Assembly: GCF_013282095.1 (NCBI RefSeq)
Contig: NZ_BLTJ01000004.1
Span: 186,001 to 250,000 of the forward strand
Origin: Enterocloster alcoholdehydrogenati
GTDB lineage: Bacteria; Bacillota; Clostridia; Lachnospirales; Lachnospiraceae
Reading direction: 5' to 3'
Length of the DNA: 64,000 nt
Below are positions 8,787 to 17,277 of the stretch, piece after piece (the first letter of the stretch is position 1; every line of letters begins with the position of its first letter). Under the pieces are notes generated by a model. That model was not told where the DNA came from, did not search any database, and was given only the letters and a program-made list of their open reading frames with translations. The position numbers and the translations under genes were made by a program.

Positions 8787-10643
8787 ATGTCATTTAGTGA
8801 AGCACAGAAGAGGGCCATCCGTCATAAAGACGGACCGGCCCTTGTACTTGCAGGACCCGGTTCGGGAAAGACTACGGTCATTACCAACCGGGTTCGTTAT
8901 TTAACGGAAAAATACGGTGTTAAACCGGGCAGTATCCTGGTTATCACCTTTACAAGGGCGGCTGCCAGGGAGATGAGGGAGCGGTATGAGCGCATGGCGG
9001 ATCAGGGAGGCGGCAGAGTTTCCTTTGGCACTTTTCATTCCATATTTTTCCTTATTTTAAAGCTGGCCTATGGCTACCAGGCGGCCAACATTGTAAAAGA
9101 GGAGCAGCGCATCCGCTTTATCCGGGAGATGATCGACCGTATGGACTTTGATCTGGAGGATCCGGGAGAGTTTACAGCCTCTGTTTTAAGCGAGATCAGC
9201 CTCATTAAGGGAGAACTGATGGATTTGGACCATTATTATCCCAAAAGCTGCTCGGAGGAAGTGTTTAAGGCTCTCTATAAAGGGTATGAGGAACGGATGC
9301 AAAGAGAAAAACTCCTGGATTTTGACGATATGCTGTCCATGTGCTACGAACTGTTTAAGGCCCGGCCGGATATCCTTTCGGCCTGGCAGGGCAAGTATCA
9401 GTATATCCTGATCGACGAATTTCAGGATATCAACCGGATCCAGTATGAGATTGTGAAAATGCTGGCCCTTCCTCAGAACAATCTTTTTATTGTGGGGGAC
9501 GATGACCAGTCTATCTACCGTTTTCGAGGTGCCCGGCCGGAGCTTATGCTGGGCTTTGAAAATGACTACCCCAAGGCAGAACGCATCCTTCTTGATACCA
9601 ATTACCGCTCCGTCTGCACCATCACAGAAAGAGCAGGAAGAGTTATTTCTCATAACACAACCCGTTTTCCCAAGGATATCCGGGCCGCCAGAGGAGAGGG
9701 ACGGCCAATAGATATACGCCTGTGGCCGGATCCGGTCCACGAGACACTGGCGATCGTTTCCCAGCTGCGGGATTATGTGCAGATGGGAGTTCCTTATGAA
9801 GAGATGGCGGTGCTTTACCGCACCAATCAGGGCCCCAGGCTGCTGATTGAGAAACTGATGGAGTATAATATTCCCTTTCATATGCGGGATACAGTTCCAA
9901 ATCTCTATGAGCACTGGATCTCAAAAAATATATTCGCTTACATAAAAGCGGCCAGAGGCGATGTCAGCCGTGCCAATGTCCTTACCTTCATCAACCGGCC
10001 CGCCCGCTATATCAGCCGGGATGCACTGGAGGGAACAAGGGTAAACTGGGAACAGGTCAAGTCATTTTACCAGGATAAGAACTGGATGCTGGACCGGATC
10101 GAGCAGCTGGAATACGATCTTTCCATGCTGGCGGATATGCCGCCGGCCGGCGCGGTAAACTATATACGCAAGGCGGTGGGGTATGATGATTATATCAGAG
10201 ATTACGCCCAGGAGCGGAGGCTGAAGCCGGAGGAACTGTTTGAGGTGCTGGATGCTCTGCAGGAAAGTGCAGGGGGATTTAAAACCTGTGAGGCGTGGTT
10301 TGCTCATATGGAGGAGTACAAGGAGGAACTGAAACGTCAGGCCGCAGACCGGGAATCGAAGGGAACCGGCGTCAGCCTGATGACCATGCACAGTTCCAAG
10401 GGGCTGGAATTTAAGGTGGTTTACATCCTGGATGCAAATGAGGGAGTTACACCTCACCACAAGGCGGTGCTGGATCCCGATATGGAGGAGGAACGCCGGA
10501 TGTTCTATGTAGCTATGACCCGCGCCAGGGACCGGCTTCACATTTTCTATGTAAAGGAGCGGTTTCATAAGAAACAGACCGTGTCGCGGTTTGTGGAGGA
10601 GACAGGGCTTTTGGAGACTGCTGGAAAAGAGAGAAGGGGATAA
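8787..10643 (+). CDS. UvrD/PcrA-like superfamily 1 DNA helicase
   Basis: A 618-residue ATP-dependent 3'-5' helicase. Visible motifs are Walker A LAGPGSGKTTVITNRVRYL near residue 22, motif Ia ITFTRAAAREMRERY, Walker B ILIDEFQDINRIQYE near residue 208, GDDDQSIYRFRGA, and the C-terminal SSKGLEFKVVYIL and RRMFYVAMTRARDRL. It is clearly shorter than PcrA/UvrD (about 720-750), mainly at the C terminus, so it is a compact paralogue rather than the main PcrA. The start at 8787 has GGAGG 7 bases upstream, inside the last codons of gltX. It abuts the adenosyltransferase gene downstream. Confidence 0.9.
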   Translation: MSFSEAQKRAIRHKDGPALVLAGPGSGKTTVITNRVRYLTEKYGVKPGSILVITFTRAAAREMRERYERMADQGGGRVSFGTFHSIFFLILKLAYGYQAANIVKEEQRIRFIREMIDRMDFDLEDPGEFTASVLSEISLIKGELMDLDHYYPKSCSEEVFKALYKGYEERMQREKLLDFDDMLSMCYELFKARPDILSAWQGKYQYILIDEFQDINRIQYEIVKMLALPQNNLFIVGDDDQSIYRFRGARPELMLGFENDYPKAERILLDTNYRSVCTITERAGRVISHNTTRFPKDIRAARGEGRPIDIRLWPDPVHETLAIVSQLRDYVQMGVPYEEMAVLYRTNQGPRLLIEKLMEYNIPFHMRDTVPNLYEHWISKNIFAYIKAARGDVSRANVLTFINRPARYISRDALEGTRVNWEQVKSFYQDKNWMLDRIEQLEYDLSMLADMPPAGAVNYIRKAVGYDDYIRDYAQERRLKPEELFEVLDALQESAGGFKTCEAWFAHMEEYKEELKRQAADRESKGTGVSLMTMHSSKGLEFKVVYILDANEGVTPHHKAVLDPDMEEERRMFYVAMTRARDRLHIFYVKERFHKKQTVSRFVEETGLLETAGKERRG

Positions 10644-11201
10644 ATGAAAGACAGAAACGAAAACAGAGGGCTGATACACATTTACTGCGGTGATGGGAAG
10701 GGAAAGACCACAGCCGCCATGGGAGCAGCCGTCCGGGCTGCGGGCCGGGGATACCGGGTGCTGATCCTGCGCCTTTTAAAGACGGATGACTCCGGGGAGG
10801 TAAAGGCGCTTTCGTCCCTTTGCGGCATCCGGCTGCTCCCCTGTCTGCGTTCCTTTGGGTTTTCCTGGAATATGACGCCGGAACAGAAAAAAGAGGCGGC
10901 CGTTTATTACAGCGGACAGCTGGAACTGGCCTGGGAGCTGGCGGCAGGGAAAGGGGGCGAAAAGATGCCTGCGGATCTGCTGATCCTGGATGAGGCAATC
11001 GGAGCCTGCAGCCAGGGCTTTATTGAGGAGGACCGGCTTATAGGGCTTTTAAGATCCCGCCCCCGGTCTTTAGAGGTAATCCTCACAGGAAGAAATCCCT
11101 CTCAGGCGCTTCTTGATGAGGCGGATTATGTCACCGAGATGGTTATGGTTCGCCACCCTTATGAAAAAGGGATCAAAGCAAGAAAAGGGATTGAATATTA
11201 G
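10644..11201 (+). CDS. cobO: Corrinoid (cob(I)yrinic acid a,c-diamide) adenosyltransferase, CobO/BtuR type
   Basis: A 185-residue P-loop enzyme that transfers the adenosyl group of ATP to cob(I)alamin or its precursors. The P-loop IYCGDGKGKTTAAMGAA lies at residue 12, and the family Walker B LLILDEAIGACSQGFI near residue 113. The C-terminal TGRNPSQALLDEADYVTEM is typical of CobO/CobA. It directly follows the helicase stop codon. No other cobalamin synthesis genes are nearby; the B12-dependent methionine synthase at 47.5 kb is a possible beneficiary of corrinoid salvage, although it uses methyl- not adenosylcobalamin. Confidence 0.88.
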   Translation: MKDRNENRGLIHIYCGDGKGKTTAAMGAAVRAAGRGYRVLILRLLKTDDSGEVKALSSLCGIRLLPCLRSFGFSWNMTPEQKKEAAVYYSGQLELAWELAAGKGGEKMPADLLILDEAIGACSQGFIEEDRLIGLLRSRPRSLEVILTGRNPSQALLDEADYVTEMVMVRHPYEKGIKARKGIEY

Positions 11202-11213
11202 GGCGAAAATCTC

Positions 11214-11242
11214 TTGCAATTTTTTCCATCCTCTGGTACATT
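11214..11242 (+). promoter_or_regulatory. Possible sigma-A promoter of the DUF1292 gene
   Basis: TTGCAA (11214-11219) and TACATT (11237-11242) are 17 bases apart, 41 bases before the start codon. Confidence 0.5.
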
Positions 11243-11282
11243 GTAAGTGGTAAACAGACCCTATCTGAGAAAGGAAACCATT

Positions 11283-11603
11283 ATGGCAGACGAGAAGAAT
11301 TTAAATGAAGAAGAGGAAATGACCGTTACCCTGACTCTGGATGATGATACAGAGGTAGAGTGCGTGGTTCTCACTATTTTTACAGCCGGCGACCGTGATT
11401 ATATCGCCCTTCTTCCTATGGAAGGAGAAGATTCTGAGGAAGGTGAGGTATATTTATACCGCTACAGCGAGACGGAGGACGGCACCCCTGTCCTGGATAA
11501 CATCGAGGATGATGATGAGTACGAGATTGTAGCTGATGCCTTTGACGAGATGCTGGACGATCAGGAGTATGATGAGCTGGTAGGAGAGGATGAGGTAGAG
11601 TGA
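11283..11603 (+). CDS. DUF1292 domain protein
   Basis: A 106-residue, strongly acidic small protein of the DUF1292 family common in Firmicutes. The core reads TVTLTLDDDTEVECVVLTIF, then DRDYIALLPMEG and EVYLYRYSE, ending in an Asp/Glu-rich tail. Its molecular function is not established. The start at 11283 was chosen because GAAAGGA lies 6-8 bases upstream and the family pattern begins there. It has its own possible promoter and is followed by a good terminator, so it is probably monocistronic. Confidence 0.85.
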   Translation: MADEKNLNEEEEMTVTLTLDDDTEVECVVLTIFTAGDRDYIALLPMEGEDSEEGEVYLYRYSETEDGTPVLDNIEDDDEYEIVADAFDEMLDDQEYDELVGEDEVE

Positions 11604-11643
11604 GTTTTCTTCTGCGGCAGTAAAACTTTATAATCACATCAAA

Positions 11644-11693
11644 AGGAGGCGGTTCCTGTCAGGTATATAAAAGACAGAAACCGTCTCTTTTTG
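11644..11693 (+). terminator. Intrinsic terminator after the DUF1292 gene
   Basis: GAGGCGGTTCCTGTC pairs with GACAGAAACCGTCTC (one mismatch, one G-U) around an AT-rich loop, with flanking A and T tracts (CTTTTT at the 3' side). Confidence 0.85.
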
Positions 11694-11856
11694 ATGCCTT
11701 GTATCGGAGCCGGCGGTTTCGTTTTTCCTGTCTGCGGATGATACAGCTGCAAAAGCTGCGGGGATCCGGAATGATTTTTTTCGTCAAAGCATAAGCTTCA
11801 GAAAGAGGCGGCCCCAGGATCGATGGGCCCGGAAGGCGGCAGAGGAGATAGAAACG

Positions 11857-13668
11857 TTGGATGTAGTGGATCAGAAACGGGAAAACCTGTTAAATCTTGC
11901 ATTGAGCGCCACTCAGGAGGAGCGGCTTAAGTCGGAAAATCTGGAAGTCGGGTACGATCCGGCAGATAAGACCTGGGAGCTGATCCTGCGGTATTCGGGA
12001 AATCTGGACCGTCTGCGGGAAATGTCTGCCCGGGGGGTAGAGGTTCGTGAGCTTTTAAATGGCTATGCAGTAGCCCGTGTACCGGAAGGAATGCTGGATG
12101 CGGTCAGTAATTTAAGTGAAATCCAATATGTGGAAAAACCTAAGAGGCTGTTCTTTGCCATTCATATGGCACGGGCGGCCTCCTGCCTGTCAGGTATCCA
12201 GGAGAGAGCGGGAGCGCGGCAGACAACAGGCCGGCTCCGACTCATCAACGGGCTGGATCAGGGGCTGAGCGGACGTGGCGTAATTGTGGGAATTATTGAT
12301 TCCGGGATCGATTATTTTCACCCGGATTTCAGAAATGAGGATGGCAGTACCAGGATTTTGTATCTGTGGGATCAGGATCGGGGACAGGTGTATGAGAAAG
12401 AGGACATCAATCGGGCGCTGGAGGCCTATGACGGCAGAATTACTGATCAGGAGGAGGCCCCTTTGAATCAGGGAAACCGTACCGCCGCTCTGGCTGTCGT
12501 TCCATCTGCAGATTCCAGCGGCCATGGCACGGCGGTGGCGGCCATTGCCGCTGGAAATGGCCGGGAGAGCGGCGGCGTTTACCGGGGAGTGGCTTACGAG
12601 AGTGAACTGATCATTGTGAAGCTTGGAACCCCGCCTGCGGGCAGCTTTCCCCATACCACCCAGCTGATGGAAGCCCTGGATTTCGTCATAAAGCAGGCGG
12701 CTTCCCTTAACCGTCCGGCCGCGGTCAACTTAAGTTTTGGAAATACCTATGGTTCTCATGACGGCACCAGCCTCTTAGAAACCTTTATGAATGAGGCTGC
12801 CAACTACAGCCGGAATGTGATCGTTGCTGGAACGGGAAATGAGGGGGCTGCGGCCGGTCATACCTCCGGTCGGCTGACCGAGGGCCGCTTTGAGGATATC
12901 GAACTGTCTGCCGCCCCCTTTGAAACCAGCTTCAGCGTGCAGCTGTGGAAATCCTATGCGGATCAGTTTACCATCACTATCATTGCTCCTGACGGAAGGA
13001 GCATTGGCCCTTTGGAGGAACGGCTGGGACCCCAGCGGGCGGAGTACGGCAAAACCCGCATTCTCATCTATTATGGAAAACCCAGCCCATACAGCCGCGC
13101 GCAGGAAGTGTTTTTTGATTTTATCCCGCTGGGCGACTACGTAGACAGCGGGATCTGGACGTTCCGTCTGACGCCGGTTCGCCTGGTGACCGGAGTGTAC
13201 GATTTCTGGCTGCCCTCGGGCCGTATACTGAATCCCTCCACCCGTTTTTTAAGGCCTGTACCGGACACCACCCTTACGATCCCATCTACCGCCGCAGGGA
13301 TTATTTCCGTGGGAGCCTACAATGATTCTACCCTGGCCTATGCCGATTTTTCCGGCCGCGGTTTCACCCGCCAGACCCGTCAGGTGAAGCCGGATCTGGC
13401 AGCCCCTGGTGTGGATATTATCACAGCCAGGGCCCAGGGAGGATACGGAGCCGTTACAGGCACCTCCTTTGCGGCGCCGTTTGTCACCGGAAGCGCTGCC
13501 CTTTTGATGCAGTGGGGGATCATAGATGGTCAGGATCCCTTTCTCTACGGAGAAAAGGTAAAAGCATATCTGATACGAGGCGCCCGCCCCCTGCCCGGCC
13601 ATGCCCTGTGGCCCAATGAGCAGCTGGGATACGGAGCGCTGTGTGTGAGAGACAGTCTGCCTCTGTGA
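11857..13668 (+). CDS. Subtilisin-like serine peptidase (S8), Csp-like
   Basis: A 603-residue S8 peptidase with an intact triad: Asp148 (GIIDSGIDYFHPDF), His223 (SSGHGTAVAAIAAG) and Ser537 (GTSFAAPFVTGSAALL). No signal peptide is visible. An N-terminal prodomain-like region (about 1-110) and a long insertion of about 150 residues between the His and Ser blocks (FEDIELSAAPFETSFSVQLW onward, a jelly-roll type insert) match the Csp germination proteases of clostridia. Those cleave the cortex hydrolase proSleC; that role is inference here. The start is TTG at 11857 with AGGAGAT 7 bases upstream. The upstream spacer contains a weak forespore-type promoter resemblance near 11769-11796. Confidence 0.88.
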   Translation: MDVVDQKRENLLNLALSATQEERLKSENLEVGYDPADKTWELILRYSGNLDRLREMSARGVEVRELLNGYAVARVPEGMLDAVSNLSEIQYVEKPKRLFFAIHMARAASCLSGIQERAGARQTTGRLRLINGLDQGLSGRGVIVGIIDSGIDYFHPDFRNEDGSTRILYLWDQDRGQVYEKEDINRALEAYDGRITDQEEAPLNQGNRTAALAVVPSADSSGHGTAVAAIAAGNGRESGGVYRGVAYESELIIVKLGTPPAGSFPHTTQLMEALDFVIKQAASLNRPAAVNLSFGNTYGSHDGTSLLETFMNEAANYSRNVIVAGTGNEGAAAGHTSGRLTEGRFEDIELSAAPFETSFSVQLWKSYADQFTITIIAPDGRSIGPLEERLGPQRAEYGKTRILIYYGKPSPYSRAQEVFFDFIPLGDYVDSGIWTFRLTPVRLVTGVYDFWLPSGRILNPSTRFLRPVPDTTLTIPSTAAGIISVGAYNDSTLAYADFSGRGFTRQTRQVKPDLAAPGVDIITARAQGGYGAVTGTSFAAPFVTGSAALLMQWGIIDGQDPFLYGEKVKAYLIRGARPLPGHALWPNEQLGYGALCVRDSLPL

Positions 13669-13792
13669 GGCAGTCCCAGTACAATATAGTTTGAAAAAAT
13701 TTAATTCCCGTCAATCCAGAAGAAGAATTCCTCCCGCCCCTGTGGTACATTGTAAAAGCCGGGAGATGTTTAAAGGCTGTGCAGGCGCACCT

Positions 13793-14722
13793 TTACAAAA
13801 CGTCGGCAGAGGAAGAATCCAAAGCGCAGGCGTCCTGCGCCTCTTTGAACTGATTGGCATAAGTGACCGTATTCAGGGTCTTGCGGTATTTGAGAGGCGA
13901 GAGTGTGGTATAGTGCTTAAACATCCGTTCAAAATAAGTCAGACTCTCATACCCCAGCAGGTGAGAAATCTCGGAGATGCTCATATCCGTCTCTTCCAGA
14001 TACCGTTTGGCTTTGCGGATGCGGTGAATATTGGTATATTCACTGACCGTATATCCTGTTACCTCCTTAAAAATCCGGCAGATGTAGGATTTGCTCAGGT
14101 AAAAATGTCCGCAGAGTTCATTTAAAGTAACCGGACGTTCGCAGTGCTCCGTCAGATAGTCGGCAATGCTGTATGCGGCCCGGTATTTGGGATCATCCGA
14201 CTCTATTGGCATCTCCTGATGCCGCTGTCTGGCAAAATCCATAATCTTAAAGAGCCAGGCCAGAATATCCAGATCAATGCCTGTGCGGTAATTGCGGGTG
14301 CGATTGGAAAGCCCGTGACGGATGCTTCGGAACAGGCAAAGGATCAGAACCCTCTGTTCTTCGTTAAGATGGTAAATTCCATAGTAGTCATCGAAAAATT
14401 GGATGAGATGAAGCGAGGGAAACATGGTCTCATAGGAGTTCATCTTTTCACGGCTGATGTAGAGGATGATCCGGTTATGTCCCGTATCCGAACCGGAAGC
14501 AGAACGGGTCATGTGGATCAGATTGGAATTTACAAGGATCAGATCCCCGGCCTTAGCCAGGTATTCCCGGTTATTAAAGAAAAAGATGCGTTCCCCTTCC
14601 ACGATATAGAAGATTTCATATTGGGTGTGAAAATGCTTCACCCGCATATCAAATTTTCCTGAACGGACCATCTGCTCTAAGGAAATGCCCTCAGTTTCGC
14701 CGTAGTAAGTCACTTTTTCCAT
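13793..14722 (-). CDS. AraC-family transcriptional regulator
   Basis: A 309-residue regulator with an N-terminal cupin-type sensing domain (VKHFHTQYEIFYIVEGERIF, residues 25-45) and a C-terminal double helix-turn-helix (VTLNELCGHFYLSKSYICRI and ISEISHLLGYESLTYFERMF). It is divergent from the GH105/88 gene across about 150 bases, so it probably controls that gene in response to a pectin- or glycan-derived sugar. I prefer the ATG at 14722 over a GTG at 14731, because AAGG then stands about 10 bases upstream. In the 124 bases to the S8 peptidase gene I see no gene. Confidence 0.9.
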   Translation of the reverse strand: MEKVTYYGETEGISLEQMVRSGKFDMRVKHFHTQYEIFYIVEGERIFFFNNREYLAKAGDLILVNSNLIHMTRSASGSDTGHNRIILYISREKMNSYETMFPSLHLIQFFDDYYGIYHLNEEQRVLILCLFRSIRHGLSNRTRNYRTGIDLDILAWLFKIMDFARQRHQEMPIESDDPKYRAAYSIADYLTEHCERPVTLNELCGHFYLSKSYICRIFKEVTGYTVSEYTNIHRIRKAKRYLEETDMSISEISHLLGYESLTYFERMFKHYTTLSPLKYRKTLNTVTYANQFKEAQDACALDSSSADVL

Positions 14723-14875
14723 GGAATCCACACCTTTTTAAAGAGTTTTGGCTGCTCCTTGGGACTCATTTTAGACCATTAGAGACAGCCATTCAAATTA
14801 TATAACAGGAATGAAAAAAAATCCAGTGCGCTCCTGGAAACTGCGGCGGCGCACTGTGACCACAGGGAGGAAAAT
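14723..14875. promoter_or_regulatory. Divergent control region between araC-type and GH105/88 genes
   Basis: About 150 bases between divergent starts. A TATAAC-like -10 (14801-14806) faces the hydrolase with no good -35 box, as expected for an activator-dependent promoter. GGGAGG precedes the hydrolase start. No repeat that I could call an AraC site was seen. Confidence 0.4.
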
Positions 14876-15997
14876 ATGAAAGGAATCAATAAGGAAGAAT
14901 TAGAAAAAAAGCTGAATCTGGTCATCGAAAAGCTGATGAATCTGGGCGGGCCGGAGGATGAAAAAGAGCTGGAAGAAGGCGGAGAAAAGATTGGATTTTT
15001 CCGCAGGGATTTCGGGATCAGAGAGTGGGACTGGCCCCAGGGAGTAGGGCTTTACGGCCTTTTAAAGATCATGAAGGAGAAAAAAAATCAGGAATACCGG
15101 GATTTCTTATACCAGTGGTTTAAAGACAATATCCGTCAGGGGCTTCCTTCTAAAAACATCAACACCACCACACCGCTGCTGACATTAGCAGAACTGAATG
15201 AAGATTTTAAGGACCCTGAATTTGAAACGCTCTGCCTCAAATGGGCCGACTGGCTGATGAACTGCCTTCCCAGGACAAAAGAGGGAGGATTCCAGCACGT
15301 TACCAGCGCCAACGGAGACCGCCAGGGCGTCCGCCTCAATGAAAATGAAATGTGGATTGATACCCTGTTTATGACCGTTCTCTTCTTAAACCGTATGGGA
15401 CAGAAATACCGCCGTCAGGATTGGATCGACGAATCTATTCATCAGGTGCTGATGCATATTAAATATCTTTGCGACCGCAGAACCGGCCTGTTTTACCATG
15501 GCTGGACCTTCAATGAGAAAAACAATTTCGGGGGTGTTTTCTGGTGCCGCGGCAACAGCTGGTTCACTCTGGGGATCCTGGACTACATTGATATGTTTGA
15601 GGGAAGCATGAACGCCGGTTTAAAGACCTTCGTAGTAGATACCTACAAGGCTCAGACCGAGAAACTGAAGGAACTTCAGGATCCAAAGACCGGTCTGTGG
15701 CATACGGTGCTTACCGATCCTGACAGCTATGTAGAGACCTCTGGTACGGCGGCAATTGCGGCAGGCATTTTAAAGGGCATCCGGTATGGTATTTTAGATG
15801 ACTCCTATCTTCCCTGTGCGCAAAAAGCTATCCAGGGCATATTAAATAACATCGACGAGGACGGCACGGTTCTTCAGGTATCCGGCGGCACTGGAATGGG
15901 CGCTAATGAGGATCATTACAAAAATATTCTGATTGCTCCCATGGCCTACGGTCAGTCCCTGACTATCCTGGCGCTGGCAGAGGCGCTGAATAGCTGA
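14876..15997 (+). CDS. Glycoside hydrolase family 105/88, unsaturated rhamnogalacturonyl/glucuronyl hydrolase
   Basis: A 373-residue (alpha/alpha)6-barrel enzyme resembling YteR/YesR. These remove the 4,5-unsaturated uronic acid left by polysaccharide lyases. Family blocks are WDWPQGVGLYGLLKIM near residue 43, NENEMWIDTLFMTVLFLNRM near residue 155 with the conserved Asp, HGWTFNEKNNFGGVFWCRGN near residue 204 and YVETSGTAAIAAGILKG. There is no signal peptide, so it acts on imported oligosaccharides. No lyase or transporter for pectin fragments lies next to it; the AraC-type regulator is divergent. Confidence 0.9.
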   Translation: MKGINKEELEKKLNLVIEKLMNLGGPEDEKELEEGGEKIGFFRRDFGIREWDWPQGVGLYGLLKIMKEKKNQEYRDFLYQWFKDNIRQGLPSKNINTTTPLLTLAELNEDFKDPEFETLCLKWADWLMNCLPRTKEGGFQHVTSANGDRQGVRLNENEMWIDTLFMTVLFLNRMGQKYRRQDWIDESIHQVLMHIKYLCDRRTGLFYHGWTFNEKNNFGGVFWCRGNSWFTLGILDYIDMFEGSMNAGLKTFVVDTYKAQTEKLKELQDPKTGLWHTVLTDPDSYVETSGTAAIAAGILKGIRYGILDDSYLPCAQKAIQGILNNIDEDGTVLQVSGGTGMGANEDHYKNILIAPMAYGQSLTILALAEALNS

Positions 15998-16027
15998 GAG
16001 GGCGTACTTTGAATAATGGCTGTCAAT

Positions 16028-17050
16028 CTACCCCCGATATTCCCGACAGCTCTCCCTGCCTGCAATATAAAACGGAAAGTGAATCTTCATAGGCAGGGTG
16101 TGGCCGCCCTCGATCCGGTCGATCAGTGTTTTTGCAGCCATTTTTCCCATTTCCTCAATGGGGATGTGGATGGTGGTCAGCATGGGGGTGAGATACTGGG
16201 CGGTATCAATGTCATCAATGCTTATTATAGAGATATCGTCCGGAATCCGAAGGCCGTGCTCTTTGACAGCCCGCATGGCTCCGATGGCGGTCATGTCATT
16301 GGAGCAGAACCAAGCGGTTGCATCGCAGTCCCTGTCAAAGAGTACATTGGCTCCGTGGTATCCGCCTTCGGAGGACAGTTTCACATTGCTGATATATCCT
16401 TTTAAAACAGGGATACCTGCCTCTTTAAGCGCGCGGCAGTAACCGCCGTACCGCTCCTCTTTGTCTGTTTCGCCGATATAGGCGATTTTTCGGTGCTTCA
16501 GTTCGATCAGGCGGTTTACAGCGGTGAAGGCTGCCTGGCCGCCGTCGCAGATGATCTGATCATATTTGGCATCCAGGCTGTTGAGTCCTGCATAGACCAC
16601 ATATTTAAAGTGCTGCTTCAAAAATTTCAGCAGTTCCTTATCACAGCGGCCAAGAACCGCCACGCCGTCTGCCTGATTGTCCTCAATCAGACGAAAGGTA
16701 CCAGGATGGCGGATGTCAAAGGCAGAAAAAGAATATTTTAAAATATAGCCGTGACGGAAGGCTTCTTTTTCTATACTTCTTGCCAAAGGAGTAAAGAAAC
16801 TGTCAGCAGCGCCGTCCTCCACCCTGGCAAAGAGACAGGCCAGGGAACGCGACAGAGGCTCCTCCCTGACGGAGGAGCCCTTTTTTAATTCTCTTGCTGT
16901 GTGGTTGGGCGTATAGCCTGTGCGCCGCACAATCTCCCAGATCCTGTCCTGCACTTCTTTTCCAGCAGGTGTTCTGGTGCTTTTGTTGATCACTCGTGAT
17001 ACGGTGGAAATGGATACGCCGGCCTCTGCGGCAATCTCTTTAAGCGTCAC
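16028..17050 (-). CDS. LacI-family transcriptional regulator
   Basis: A 340-residue repressor with an N-terminal HTH (VTLKEIAAEAGVSISTVSRV, residues 1-20), hinge region and a periplasmic-binding-protein-like sensor domain with a C-terminal ISIDDIDTAQYLTPMLTTI segment typical of the family. The start is GTG at 17050, with GGAGG 9 bases upstream; the open frame runs 34 codons further but encodes an unlikely Cys/Phe-rich leader. It is divergent from the 17.3-25.7 kb catabolic block, whose control is its most likely job. A CAAACGTTTG palindrome lies between them. Confidence 0.93.
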   Translation of the reverse strand: MTLKEIAAEAGVSISTVSRVINKSTRTPAGKEVQDRIWEIVRRTGYTPNHTARELKKGSSVREEPLSRSLACLFARVEDGAADSFFTPLARSIEKEAFRHGYILKYSFSAFDIRHPGTFRLIEDNQADGVAVLGRCDKELLKFLKQHFKYVVYAGLNSLDAKYDQIICDGGQAAFTAVNRLIELKHRKIAYIGETDKEERYGGYCRALKEAGIPVLKGYISNVKLSSEGGYHGANVLFDRDCDATAWFCSNDMTAIGAMRAVKEHGLRIPDDISIISIDDIDTAQYLTPMLTTIHIPIEEMGKMAAKTLIDRIEGGHTLPMKIHFPFYIAGRESCREYRG

Positions 17051-17149
17051 TGCAGCTCGCCTCCTTTTTATATATCCCAGTATAACGTATCTCAACGCAA
17101 AAGGACAGAGAAAAACGCAAAATAAACAAAAATTGCAGAAAAAATAACG

Positions 17150-17159
17150 CAAACGTTTG
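17150..17159. promoter_or_regulatory. Probable operator for the LacI-type regulator
   Basis: CAAACGTTTG is a perfect 10-base palindrome with a central CG, the usual form of LacI-family operators. It lies about 100 bases upstream of the GTG of the regulator and 35-45 bases above the -10 of the importer operon, so it could serve both. Confidence 0.55.
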
Positions 17160-17171
17160 TCTAGAAACGAA

Positions 17172-17199
17172 GTGACATTTTTGTATAATATGATATACT
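17172..17199 (+). promoter_or_regulatory. Possible sigma-A promoter of the importer/catabolic block
   Basis: GTGACA (17172-17177) and TATACT (17194-17199) are 16 bases apart; a second -10-like TATAAT lies at 17184-17189. The first gene starts at 17278 behind ACAGGAGG. Confidence 0.45.
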
Positions 17200-17277
17200 T
17201 AATTCATAAAAGATGGGGATAATTTGGCAAAGAACACAAAGAATAATAGCCAAAAATAAAAAACAGGAGGAAAAATT

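Noticed and set aside
9186-9914. 242-codon minus-strand open frame inside the helicase gene
   Set aside because: Shadow frame opposite a well-supported helicase; no motifs or start signal.
11234-13755. Identical 13-base string TGGTACATTGTAA at 11234-11246 and 13743-13755
   Set aside because: A 13-base match is expected by chance many times in 64 kb, and the second copy has no -35 box and no gene after it.
13691-14662. Two plus-strand open frames (144 and 172 codons) over the AraC gene
   Set aside because: Antisense to a complete AraC regulator with cupin and HTH motifs; the translations have no domain character.
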